DNA from: CAZIPE01 sp964541305
GTDB lineage: Bacteria > Patescibacteriota > Saccharimonadia > Saccharimonadales > UBA7683
Assembly (NCBI GenBank): GCA_964541305.1
Contig: CAZIPE010000007.1
Location: 1 to 48,478, forward strand
Reading direction: 5' to 3'
Length of the DNA: 48,478 bases
The notes below the pieces were generated by a model. The model made no database searches. It saw only the letters and a program-made list of their open reading frames with translations, and was not told the origin of the DNA. Both the position numbers and the translations under genes were made by a program. Each line of letters begins with the position of its first letter. Position 1 is the first letter of the stretch. This document shows, piece after piece, positions 33,435-41,360 of the stretch.

Positions 33435-34547
33435 GTGAATCCAGACCACCACCCTCCCGAATTTATTGAAGAAGACAGACAAACACATCCATCAAGACGT
33501 GGTTTTATTAAGATGGCACTTGGCGCAAGCGCGCTCGCACTACCACTGGTTGGATATGTGAAACGAGACAGTATTTTTGAGTTTTTTAAAGAACCGACCA
33601 AACGTGTTGCTACTACGCCCCTCCCAAAAAATGAACCAGTATATACTCGTTCATCAGAAATAAAGACATCCACTATTGTACCGACTCTATTTGAAACGCC
33701 AGAAGAATATCAAGAATCAATTGAAACTATACAGTCCTGTCGTGATATAGATGAGCTCCATAGCCAACTGCAGGGGAATGTATTTAGCATATTTGGTTCA
33801 CATATTGCGTTCGGAAAAAGTGACCAAGAAGACAAGTGGAAAGTATTTGCAAAACGTCGCTACGAACGCTTGACCGGACTACCTGCAACAAAAGTGCCCA
33901 ATTCACAAATTGACACGCATTATGAATCACTTGATTTTATGACTGCACAATTTGCATCTGAACGTACCTGTCTTTTTGCAAGCGCCGTACCGCTCACCAT
34001 ACTAAAATCACTCAATGTGAGTGAAAATGCCTTTGTAAAAAATCCTCGTGTTTCTGGACCAATCGGGGATGATGAGAATATTAACAATGGCCTCACTGAT
34101 CTGGACCACGATGCCGTACTTATTGACTGTTACGAGGGCGATGAACCGCGGAAAGGCGTGGGAAGACAGTGGTTATACCAACTTGCGTTTCTTGTTGATA
34201 AAACAATGTCGCATACCTCAACAACTCACAATGATATTGAGTTCGCCCGCTTGATACCCGAGCTCAGTGCCGTCAGCCAGCATCAGCTCGATTATGCAGT
34301 CGACAAGGATTTTGAAATTCTTTCTATCGCAAGCAAAAAAGCACAGTTGATTGTAGAGATTCTAACCGGGAAGCTTATTTTACCGGGTGATGATGCGTAT
34401 GGTCGACCAGAACAAATGCAACAAGAGTTGCTGCTTCGTCGCCTATATGGAACGTGGCCAGAACTCCCAACTCATTACTTTCAAAAAGTAACTCAGTTTG
34501 TTCATTCACACCAAAGGATACCCCACTGCAGTAGTGAGCTCGTGTAA
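33435..34547 (+). CDS. unknown exported protein with twin-arginine-type signal
   Basis: A 370-residue protein starting at GTG 33435, seven bases after an extended -10 box (TGA-TATAGT ending at 33427). Residues ~20-45 read SRRGFIK, then a hydrophobic stretch (ALGASALALPLVGYV), an excellent match to the Tat signal S/T-R-R-x-F-L/I-K. A polar linker and a helical domain of about 270 residues follow. The family is unrecognised. Tat export would mean it folds, possibly with a cofactor, before secretion; no Tat translocase gene is in the window. Confidence 0.6.
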   Translation: MNPDHHPPEFIEEDRQTHPSRRGFIKMALGASALALPLVGYVKRDSIFEFFKEPTKRVATTPLPKNEPVYTRSSEIKTSTIVPTLFETPEEYQESIETIQSCRDIDELHSQLQGNVFSIFGSHIAFGKSDQEDKWKVFAKRRYERLTGLPATKVPNSQIDTHYESLDFMTAQFASERTCLFASAVPLTILKSLNVSENAFVKNPRVSGPIGDDENINNGLTDLDHDAVLIDCYEGDEPRKGVGRQWLYQLAFLVDKTMSHTSTTHNDIEFARLIPELSAVSQHQLDYAVDKDFEILSIASKKAQLIVEILTGKLILPGDDAYGRPEQMQQELLLRRLYGTWPELPTHYFQKVTQFVHSHQRIPHCSSELV

Positions 34548-34556
34548 ACTATAGTC

Positions 34557-35141
34557 ATGGACAAACCAACAAAAAAACGCTTGATACGCCTCCTTGTTCC
34601 ACTTTGTTTTATTCTGCTTACCGCACTCCTGCAACAACAGGGCCTTCTTACCAAACCAGTTGAAAATACTCAAAATGTGATTCAAGAAAGCACCCCGGGG
34701 TTGTACCGTGTTGTGCGCTTTGATGATGGCGATACGATAGTTGTTGATATGGAAGGGAAACAAGAGAAAATAAGATTCATAGGGGTAGATACACCGGAAA
34801 CACAAGATCCACGAAAACCCATACAGTGTTTTGGTAAAGCGGCAAGCGCCTACACAAAAAAGATAATCGGCACGCAAAACGTGCGTCTTGAAGCAGACCC
34901 CACAAATACTAACCGTGATCGCTACCAGCGACTACTCAGATATGTGTACTTGGCCGACGGAACACTAGTAAACAAAAAGATAATTGAAGATGGCTACGGC
35001 TTTGCACTCACCGCCTTCCCATTCACTAAACTAGGGGAATTTCGTGCAGCTCAAGTTTCGGCGAGAGAAAATAACAGGGGGTTGTGGGCTACCTGCGAAA
35101 TTGACACCTCAAACAATCGTGAACAGACAAAACCCGAGTAG
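34557..35141 (+). CDS. secreted or anchored thermonuclease (SNase family)
   Basis: A 194-residue protein with one N-terminal hydrophobic segment (LLVPLCFILLTALLQ) and a staphylococcal-nuclease domain: RFDDGDTIVVDM, KIRFIGVDTPE with catalytic Arg and Asp, FGKAASAYTKK, NRDRYQRLLRYVYL with the second Arg, and IEDGYGF. It should cleave DNA and RNA outside the cell, which would suit nucleotide scavenging in a host-dependent bacterium. The TAAACT -10 box (34545-34550) overlaps the previous stop codon, six bases before the ATG. Confidence 0.85.
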   Translation: MDKPTKKRLIRLLVPLCFILLTALLQQQGLLTKPVENTQNVIQESTPGLYRVVRFDDGDTIVVDMEGKQEKIRFIGVDTPETQDPRKPIQCFGKAASAYTKKIIGTQNVRLEADPTNTNRDRYQRLLRYVYLADGTLVNKKIIEDGYGFALTAFPFTKLGEFRAAQVSARENNRGLWATCEIDTSNNREQTKPE

Positions 35142-35142
35142 C

Positions 35143-36429
35143 CTACCACGTGGTACCGGCAAAATTAACTTTCTTATGTTCATCGGTACATTTTTTGTAC
35201 AGTTTTTCAAGCTTTTCCATCTGCCCAATTTCGGTAAACTCTGCAGCCCTGTCGTGTGCGTTATTGCCCAGCTTACGAGATAGTTTAGTGTCACCAAGAA
35301 GCTGTATAATTTTCTGAGCGTAGCCATCAGCATTATTTGGTGCAAGGAGTCCTGTTTCGTTTTCAATAAACACTTCTGAAACATCTGAGTCACATAATAT
35401 CAGTGGTAGATGTGCGCCCGCAGCCTCATGAACAACCAAGCCCTGAGTATCCGTCACTGAAGGAAAGAGAAAGATGTTTGCAGAGCCATACGCCACGCCC
35501 AATTTATCCCGCTGAATTCTGCCAGCAAATATAACATCCTCTTGCACGCCTACGCGTTGAGCATGAAGCTCAAGTTCATCACGATAATCAAAATCACCGA
35601 CAAGCAGTAACTTTACGTTATTTGACTGCTTCTTCACAATCGAAAAAGCATCAATGAGCAAATCGAGGTTCTTTTCTCGACTTAGGCGGCCGACATACAG
35701 TAAAACTTTGTCTTTAGAACTGATGTTATTCTTTTGTTTAAATATTGCGATTTCTTCTTCTGACGATGTTGCAATAGGATCAACTCCAGTTGGAAGCAGT
35801 GTTGCTTTTGTTTCGCTGCCCCAACCGTCAAGCTGTTTCTGCATCTTGCGCGAAAGGGCAATGACAGCATCGCAATCATCGTGAAGCATAACGTGCATAC
35901 GAGCGACCATTGATTTGTGCCATGCGGTAATAGTCCGCTTTGGTTTGAAAATGGTCATCATCTTCATAATTTCCCGTGGCGTCATCTTAAGCACAAATGG
36001 TGCCGTTAAGCTAAGGGCGATAGTGCCCGGTAGCACGTTAGGATAGCGCTCAACGTAGTGATAGAGGTCGGTCGAGTACTGACTTATTAGCGGAATATCT
36101 TCACGTATTGCCGCGTAGGCACCCATTAGACCAATCTGGCTCGGAGTGAAGAAGTGTATGACATCTAACTTAAGGGCTTTAATCTTCTTCATCGCTCGAG
36201 AAGGGAAGAATACACTCGTCAGCTGTTCATCAAAAAATACCCCCTCTATAGCAGGGAAACGGAAAACATGATCGTTATCGTCCGGCTCTTCACCTCGTAA
36301 GTTGGTGGCGGGCGCAAAAATATACACCTCATGACCCAGTTCTTCGAGTCGTTTTTGCATAATCTGAAGTACATAACTTATCCCGTTTGTTGTAGGTAAG
36401 TAGGTGTCTGAAAATAAACCAATACGCAT
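35143..36429 (-). CDS. GT4-family glycosyltransferase
   Basis: A protein of 428 residues with two Rossmann domains. The N-terminus MRIGLFSDTYLPTTNGISY and the C-terminal YVGRLSREKNLDLLIDAF and TDTQGLVVHEAAG are GT4 signatures (the E-x7-E region contacts the nucleotide sugar). The pattern is close to bacterial diacylglycerol or phosphatidylinositol glycosyltransferases, so a membrane glycolipid product is plausible. The start is set at 36429; the open frame continues to 36576 but that extension overlaps the divergent gene and its promoter. An extended -10 box TGG-TACACT lies nine bases upstream. Confidence 0.85.
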   Translation of the reverse strand: MRIGLFSDTYLPTTNGISYVLQIMQKRLEELGHEVYIFAPATNLRGEEPDDNDHVFRFPAIEGVFFDEQLTSVFFPSRAMKKIKALKLDVIHFFTPSQIGLMGAYAAIREDIPLISQYSTDLYHYVERYPNVLPGTIALSLTAPFVLKMTPREIMKMMTIFKPKRTITAWHKSMVARMHVMLHDDCDAVIALSRKMQKQLDGWGSETKATLLPTGVDPIATSSEEEIAIFKQKNNISSKDKVLLYVGRLSREKNLDLLIDAFSIVKKQSNNVKLLLVGDFDYRDELELHAQRVGVQEDVIFAGRIQRDKLGVAYGSANIFLFPSVTDTQGLVVHEAAGAHLPLILCDSDVSEVFIENETGLLAPNNADGYAQKIIQLLGDTKLSRKLGNNAHDRAAEFTEIGQMEKLEKLYKKCTDEHKKVNFAGTTW

Positions 36430-36438
36430 ATAGTCACT

Positions 36439-36458
36439 AGTGTACCATGTGGTATACT
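36439..36458. promoter_or_regulatory. mirror-image divergent extended -10 boxes
   Basis: The near-palindrome AGTGTACCA-TG-TGGTATACT (36439-36458) holds TGG-TACACT on the minus strand and TGG-TATACT on the plus strand. Each is an extended -10 element for one of the flanking genes. Because the two lie within 20 bases, polymerases cannot occupy both at once. Confidence 0.6.
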
Positions 36459-36482
36459 GGCATAAAGCGTAAGCGGTATAAA

Positions 36483-37592
36483 ATGACAAAAAAACCACAC
36501 TCCAACAAGAAGAAGGGCACACGAAAGTCATCTTCTTCAAATTTTGTAAAAAGACTCCGAGAATGGGTGCGATCACGAAGAAAATGGCAACGTGTCGGCA
36601 TCTATGTACTGATGAGTTTGTTGGTGTTGTTTACTGTTCACAAACTTGTCTCCGCCTCCATCCCAGAGGTTAAAAACCCTAATTGGGGTGTCAGTTTTTC
36701 GGTAAAATATGCAAACGAACTAGGTGTTGATTGGAAGAAGAACTACATTGCATTGCTTGATGATATGAAAATACGCAACTATCGTCTCATGAGCCATTGG
36801 GATGATATTGAAAAGAAGCAAGGAGAGCTAGATTTTAAAGATCTTGATTGGCAAATGGACCAAGCCAACGAAAGAGGAGCAAAAGTGAGTCTTGCTATTG
36901 GTATGCGTCAGCCACGCTGGCCTGAATGTCATAAGCCTGACTGGGCGAGAGATCTACAGAAAAATGAGCAGGATGAGGCAATTCTTACCTATACAAAGGC
37001 GGTTGTGGAAAGATATAAAAATCACCCCGCGCTTATGAGTTATCAGCTGGAAAATGAAGCAGTCAACAACTGGTTTGGCACCTGCACACCTGCAGATATT
37101 GATCAGAAACGTCTTGAAAAAGAGTTCGATGCAGTCAAAGCAATAGACTCAAAACATCCAATTTACATGAGCCTAAGCGACCAACACGGTCTTCCACTCG
37201 GTAAGCCCGTGCCAGATAAATATGGGTATTCGGTGTACCGAATTGTCTGGAACGAAAAGACTGGCCCTTTTAAGTTTTATGTAACCTACCCAACACCGGT
37301 GTGGTATCACAAACTACGCGCCTGGTGGATTCATACCTTCAAAGACCGTGATATATTTGTCCATGAGTTGCAGATTGAACCGTGGGGACCAAGTGCTACA
37401 AAAAACCTTTCAATTCAAGAGCAGAATCGCTCAATGTCGCCAAAACAAATCAATGAAAATGTTGCTTTCGCTCGAAAAATTGGTTCACCCGATATCTATA
37501 CCTGGGGCGGTGAATGGTGGTACTGGCGAAAAGAAAAACTGAACGACCCTAGTATCTGGGAAGCAGTTAGAAGCGAACTTAACCGACCCTAA
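36483..37592 (+). CDS. membrane-anchored glycoside hydrolase-like protein (clan GH-A type)
   Basis: A 369-residue protein with a very basic N-terminus, one membrane helix (VGIYVLMSLLVLFTV) and an outside TIM-barrel-like domain. YQLENEAVNNW resembles the acid/base Asn-Glu of clan GH-A, and VHELQIEPWG carries a Glu in the place of the nucleophile. TWGGEWWYW is a further aromatic sugar-binding stretch. The exact GH family is not recognised. It is transcribed divergently from the glycosyltransferase. The start at 36483 is inside the transcript; an ATG at 36447 precedes the -10 box. Confidence 0.65.
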   Translation: MTKKPHSNKKKGTRKSSSSNFVKRLREWVRSRRKWQRVGIYVLMSLLVLFTVHKLVSASIPEVKNPNWGVSFSVKYANELGVDWKKNYIALLDDMKIRNYRLMSHWDDIEKKQGELDFKDLDWQMDQANERGAKVSLAIGMRQPRWPECHKPDWARDLQKNEQDEAILTYTKAVVERYKNHPALMSYQLENEAVNNWFGTCTPADIDQKRLEKEFDAVKAIDSKHPIYMSLSDQHGLPLGKPVPDKYGYSVYRIVWNEKTGPFKFYVTYPTPVWYHKLRAWWIHTFKDRDIFVHELQIEPWGPSATKNLSIQEQNRSMSPKQINENVAFARKIGSPDIYTWGGEWWYWRKEKLNDPSIWEAVRSELNRP

Positions 37593-37609
37593 CTACTATC
37601 ACGAACCTA

Positions 37610-38098
37610 ATGAAGTATACTAATGGGGTGAAAAAGAATACCCCACATACAGCTAAACCACTCGTTAATCGACGAGCGCGGTTTGATTATGAACTTGGCG
37701 AAACAATATCGGCAGGCATTGTACTTAGTGGTCCCGAAGTTCGTGGTGCGCGCCTTGGGCACGTAAAACTCACTGGTGCCTATGCCAATATTAAAGATGG
37801 TGAACTCTGGCTTACTAACATGAGCATTAGCATTCCGGCGACCGCTCAAGCCACCGTCGGCGAGAAGGAACTCACCACTGCACGAAAACTACTTGTGAAA
37901 AAATCTGAACTACAACATATTGAAGAAGCCAAAAAACAAGGCATGACAATCGTCCCCACACGACTATTCACAACAGGAAAATTCATAAAAGTTGAACTTT
38001 CAATTGCTAAGGGTAAAAAGAAATACGATAAGCGCGAAACCCTCAAGCGTCGACAACAAGACCGTGAAGCAGGAAGGGCCATTAAGGGTAATTTATGA
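37610..38098 (+). CDS. smpB: SsrA-binding protein SmpB
   Basis: A 162-residue partner of tmRNA in ribosome rescue. NRRARFDYELGETISAGIVL, SGPEVRGARLG, TRLFTTGKFIKVELSIAKGKKKYDKR and the basic tail KRRQQDREAGRAIK are conserved family segments. The first ~15 residues are a short extension. It overlaps the Nudix gene by four bases (ATGA), so the two are coupled. No tmRNA gene was recognised in the window. Confidence 0.95.
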   Translation: MKYTNGVKKNTPHTAKPLVNRRARFDYELGETISAGIVLSGPEVRGARLGHVKLTGAYANIKDGELWLTNMSISIPATAQATVGEKELTTARKLLVKKSELQHIEEAKKQGMTIVPTRLFTTGKFIKVELSIAKGKKKYDKRETLKRRQQDREAGRAIKGNL

Positions 38099-38604
38099 GC
38101 AGAGAACGCGTATATCTGGTTAATAAAGATGATGCAGTAATTGGTGAAAAATGGCGTGATGAACTAACTGATGATGATTGCTGGCGCGTTGTTGCAATTT
38201 GGGTTACCGATGAAAATGGCAACATTCTATTGCAACAGAGATCTCTCGATAAAAAAATCGGTCCAGGAGTATGGTCAGCCGCTACTGAAGGTACAATTGA
38301 ACTTCAAGACTCTCCAGAAGAAACTGCCGTGCGCGAGCTAGAAGAAGAGCTTGGACTTAAAATTCAGCAAGAAGACCTAACGGCTAGCACTAAAGTTCAT
38401 TACAAGGATCCTGCGTTTGGTTGGCGCATAAAGTATGGATATCTACTTACAATCGCTCACTCAAGAACATCAGAAATAGTGCTACAGGAAGACGAAGTAT
38501 CTCAGATAAAATGGCTCTCGCCAAGCGAGCTTCGTGAATTCATAAAAAATAATACTGAAAAGTACGTCTTAGACAAGGAATACAAGGCGTTAAAATTTTA
38601 CTAA
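38095..38604 (+). CDS. Nudix hydrolase / IPP isomerase-like
   Basis: A 169-residue Nudix-fold protein. The box GTIELQDSPEETAVREL-EEELGL fits G-x5-E-x7-R-E-U-x-E-E-x-G-U except that the first Glu is Asp. The beginning VYLVNKDDAVIGEKWRDEL, together with GPGVWSAATEG, resembles the IPP-isomerase/YfcD branch, whose members act on diphosphates of unclear identity. The Nudix Glu pattern suggests hydrolysis. It is translationally coupled to smpB and ends overlapping the stop of pyrH on the opposite strand. Confidence 0.85.
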   Translation: MSRERVYLVNKDDAVIGEKWRDELTDDDCWRVVAIWVTDENGNILLQQRSLDKKIGPGVWSAATEGTIELQDSPEETAVRELEEELGLKIQQEDLTASTKVHYKDPAFGWRIKYGYLLTIAHSRTSEIVLQEDEVSQIKWLSPSELREFIKNNTEKYVLDKEYKALKFY

Positions 38605-39305
38605 CTGACCTTAGTACCAATTGAATCGCCACTTATTGCTCGGGCAAGGGCATCATCTTTTTCAAGACTTACCACCAAAAGTGGCATATTTTGCTCCATT
38701 GCGAGCCCCAATGCAGCCTTGTCCATCACTTTTATGTCAGCGTTCTCAACTGCCTGCTGGTAGGTGAGTGTGTGATATTTTTCAGCATCATCAAACTTAT
38801 AGGGGTCTTTGCTATAAATGCCATCTACTTTCGTAGCTTTAATAACGACATCACAACCGAGCTCAAGTGCCATCGAAATCGCTGCCGTGTCGGTAGTAAG
38901 GTAAGGTCGCCCAATACCACCAGCCACTATAATAACCCGGTCATTTTGAAGGTGTTTTTCAGCTAAACGGTGAGAAAACGGTTCAGCAACTTGTTGTGCG
39001 AAAATGTTGCTCAGGCAACGAGTTGAAATATTGTCAGATTCAAAGATGTCCGTAAGAGCAAGAGCATTTATGAGCGTACCGAGCATACCCATGTGATCAC
39101 CGGTAACGCGCTTTATGCCTGAACCGGCAATCTGTGCGCCACGCACAAAGTTTCCGCCACCGACCATAATGACCACTTCAGCACCCGTTTCCTTGGCCTT
39201 ACTTACCTCGCGTGCGAGCCAATGAGCACGTTCCGCATCAATGCCACTTTCAAACTGCCCGGCAAGCTGTTCGCCCGAAATTTTTAGAAGTACGCGTTTA
39301 TACAT
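38601..39305 (-). CDS. pyrH: UMP kinase
   Basis: A 234-residue amino-acid-kinase-fold enzyme converting UMP to UDP. KISGEQLAG, VVIMVGGGNFVRGAQIA, DHMGMLGTLINALAL and IKATKVDGIYSKDP are the family segments. An extended -10 box TGG-TATAAT (-10 at 39319-39314) is eight bases before the ATG. The usual neighbours tsf and frr are absent. Its TAG overlaps the Nudix stop on the other strand by three bases. Confidence 0.95.
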   Translation of the reverse strand: MYKRVLLKISGEQLAGQFESGIDAERAHWLAREVSKAKETGAEVVIMVGGGNFVRGAQIAGSGIKRVTGDHMGMLGTLINALALTDIFESDNISTRCLSNIFAQQVAEPFSHRLAEKHLQNDRVIIVAGGIGRPYLTTDTAAISMALELGCDVVIKATKVDGIYSKDPYKFDDAEKYHTLTYQQAVENADIKVMDKAALGLAMEQNMPLLVVSLEKDDALARAISGDSIGTKVS

Positions 39306-39396
39306 TGAGGTGAATTATACCACAGCCGTAAGAGCACTTTTTCATATTTACACTTATGCTTGCAAGTATTCTGCTAGAAAAGTAGTATAGTCTTCA

Positions 39397-40341
39397 ATGA
39401 GTAACCGTGGTGTTAGAATATTCAGAAACGAACGCGGTCTTCCTGCTATTGCTTCATTTACCGACGCTGAATTACCCTTAGATCGGGTTGCAGAATGCGT
39501 GGAAGAGCCTACTCTGTGTAGGGTTGAAACCGTAGACTCCAAGCCAGAAAGACGTCAATATGAAGAAGGTACATACTTACTGCAACCTAACGGATCCGTA
39601 TTTGAAGAATCTGCCAGAATCTCAATTGGTTCAATGCTTGGTCCGAGAGTTTTGTTGCACGCCGATGTGGAGATTTGCGATGCCATCGTTCACTCTGATG
39701 TTGAAATTGGAGTGAACACAAAGATTGAAAGGGGTGCGACTATTCACACAGAATCCAAACTGGGTATTGGCGGTCTCCTTGGCTCCAATTGTGCAGTCGG
39801 TAAATGGTCAAATATCGGCGATGGATTCAGTATCACTATGTCCACTCTAGGATCAAAGTGTGAAGTTGGATCCAACGCAAGAATTGATAGAAGTCATATT
39901 GATGGCGACTTTACGGCCGGGAACAACTGCACACTAACTAAAGCTACACTGTCGACTAATATAAAAATCGGTGAAGACTTTGTCGCAGGTGCAAATTTTG
40001 TTGCTCATGCGGGTTCTCGTTTTGCAGACCATTTGCGTATAGGATCAGATGTAAGAGTCGCTCCGAGGGCTGTGCTTGGCAACTTTGTGTATATAGACGA
40101 TACGGCAACCATACATGATGGGGTCAATATGGGCGCATACTCTGCCATTGGCAGTCGAACGCACCTGGACGTTGGAGTTGTACTTGAAAAAGATACAGTG
40201 GTTGGGGAGAGAGTATATGTTGGGCCGTACATTGAACTTGGCGGCGTAGTTGACGATGAAGTACGGATAGCTTACCGGAAGCTACCGACACCAGTTTGGC
40301 CAATACCTAAACGCACTTTTGAAGCTATGCTGTCTGACTAA
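39397..40341 (+). CDS. left-handed beta-helix (hexapeptide repeat) protein
   Basis: A 314-residue protein. From residue ~70 to ~300 it is a run of imperfect hexapeptide repeats of the type V/I-G-x-x-x-x, such as VEIGVNTKIERGATIHTESKL, read as IGVNTKIERGATI. This is the left-handed beta-helix of acyl- and nucleotidyltransferases. The N-terminal ~65 residues are not recognised and no nucleotidyltransferase motif is present, so it is probably an acyltransferase or a carbonic-anhydrase-like trimer. A TATAGT box (39386-39391) lies five bases before the ATG. Confidence 0.7.
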   Translation: MSNRGVRIFRNERGLPAIASFTDAELPLDRVAECVEEPTLCRVETVDSKPERRQYEEGTYLLQPNGSVFEESARISIGSMLGPRVLLHADVEICDAIVHSDVEIGVNTKIERGATIHTESKLGIGGLLGSNCAVGKWSNIGDGFSITMSTLGSKCEVGSNARIDRSHIDGDFTAGNNCTLTKATLSTNIKIGEDFVAGANFVAHAGSRFADHLRIGSDVRVAPRAVLGNFVYIDDTATIHDGVNMGAYSAIGSRTHLDVGVVLEKDTVVGERVYVGPYIELGGVVDDEVRIAYRKLPTPVWPIPKRTFEAMLSD

Positions 40342-40359
40342 TATTGTTATACTTAGGGC

Positions 40360-41160
40360 ATGAAATTATATTCCTGGAACGTGAATGGCATACGAGCAGT
40401 TCTTAACAAAGGTGCTTTTCAACAATTTATTAAAGAGCATGATCCTGACATTTTGTGTCTTCAGGAAACTAAAGCCAATAGAGAACAGGTTGAAATTGAT
40501 CTTCCGGATTATCACGAATATTGGAACTCAGCCGTTAAAAAAGGTTATTCAGGCACGGCAATTTTTAGTAAAACCGAACCACTGGGAGTTGTGAATGGAT
40601 TTCCAGACGATATTATTACAAAATTCAAAGTAACGGGTGATACTTACGGTAATCCTAACGATGAGGGACGAGTTACGGTAGCTGAATTTGAAAATTTCTA
40701 TGTTGCAACCGTGTATACACCAAATTCAAAAGGAGATCTTTCGCGCCTTGAGCTACGACACAAGCACTGGGATCCCGCCTTCCTAGCGTACATGAAGCAA
40801 CTTGAAAAAAAGAAACCGGTGTTATTTTGCGGAGACCTTAATGTAGCACATCAAGAAATTGACCTAGCTAACCCAAAGCCAAACGTTGGCAAGCATGGTT
40901 TCACAGATGAAGAACGCGAACGATTTCAAGATTTTCTTAACGCTGGTTTTATAGACACTTTTCGAAATCTTTATCCCGATAAAACCGATGTCTACAGCTG
41001 GTGGACGCACTGGGCAAATGCCCGCGCACGTAATGTTGGCTGGCGAATTGATTACTGGCTCGCATCTGAGAGTCTGAAAGATAAAATTACCTCAGCAGAA
41101 ATTCACCCAGATGTCATGGGCTCGGACCATTGCCCAGTCAGTATCAACTTAACCCAATGA
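40360..41160 (+). CDS. xth: exodeoxyribonuclease III / AP endonuclease
   Basis: A 266-residue base-excision repair enzyme. SWNVNGIRAVL, LCLQETKA with the metal-binding Glu, YSGTAIFSK, CGDLNVAHQEIDLA, WRIDYWLAS and SDHCPVSI are in the canonical order. Length is normal. An extended -10 box TGT-TATACT (-10 at 40348-40353) lies six bases before the ATG. A small hairpin with T-tract follows at 41188-41211. Confidence 0.95.
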   Translation: MKLYSWNVNGIRAVLNKGAFQQFIKEHDPDILCLQETKANREQVEIDLPDYHEYWNSAVKKGYSGTAIFSKTEPLGVVNGFPDDIITKFKVTGDTYGNPNDEGRVTVAEFENFYVATVYTPNSKGDLSRLELRHKHWDPAFLAYMKQLEKKKPVLFCGDLNVAHQEIDLANPKPNVGKHGFTDEERERFQDFLNAGFIDTFRNLYPDKTDVYSWWTHWANARARNVGWRIDYWLASESLKDKITSAEIHPDVMGSDHCPVSINLTQ

Positions 41161-41187
41161 CATTTGTGATATAGCCTAGTTGTAGAT

Positions 41188-41211
41188 TTGCAACGGTGCA
41201 ATTCTTTTTTT
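41188..41211 (+). terminator. short intrinsic terminator after exonuclease III
   Basis: TTGCA (41188-41192) and TGCAA (41197-41201) form a 5-bp stem with loop ACGG, followed by a run of seven T ending at 41211. The stem is weak, but the T-tract and position after the stop codon fit a terminator. Confidence 0.5.
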
Positions 41212-41267
41212 ATTGTCGCCAAAAAACAAAAGTGAAACGATAAGCATAAACATTTTATATATTATAC

Positions 41268-41296
41268 TTGCATTGTTTTCAAGTTAGTAGTATATT
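41268..41296 (+). promoter_or_regulatory. promoter of the surface adhesin gene (leadered)
   Basis: -35 TTGCAT (41268-41273), 17 bases, -10 TATATT (41291-41296). A second TATACT (41263-41268) is just upstream. The leader is about 58 bases and carries AGGAGG (41351-41356), so this unit uses ordinary ribosome binding. The rest of 41212-41360 shows no gene. Confidence 0.5.
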
Positions 41297-41360
41297 TCAG
41301 TTATCATAGGTGGTGTGTGGTGAATATCTTAAATACATGGGTAATACGTCAGGAGGAATG

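Noticed and set aside
36430..36576. N-terminal extension of the glycosyltransferase frame
   Set aside because: Family homology begins at MRIGLFSDTY (36429); the extension covers the divergent promoters and the coding start of the neighbouring gene.
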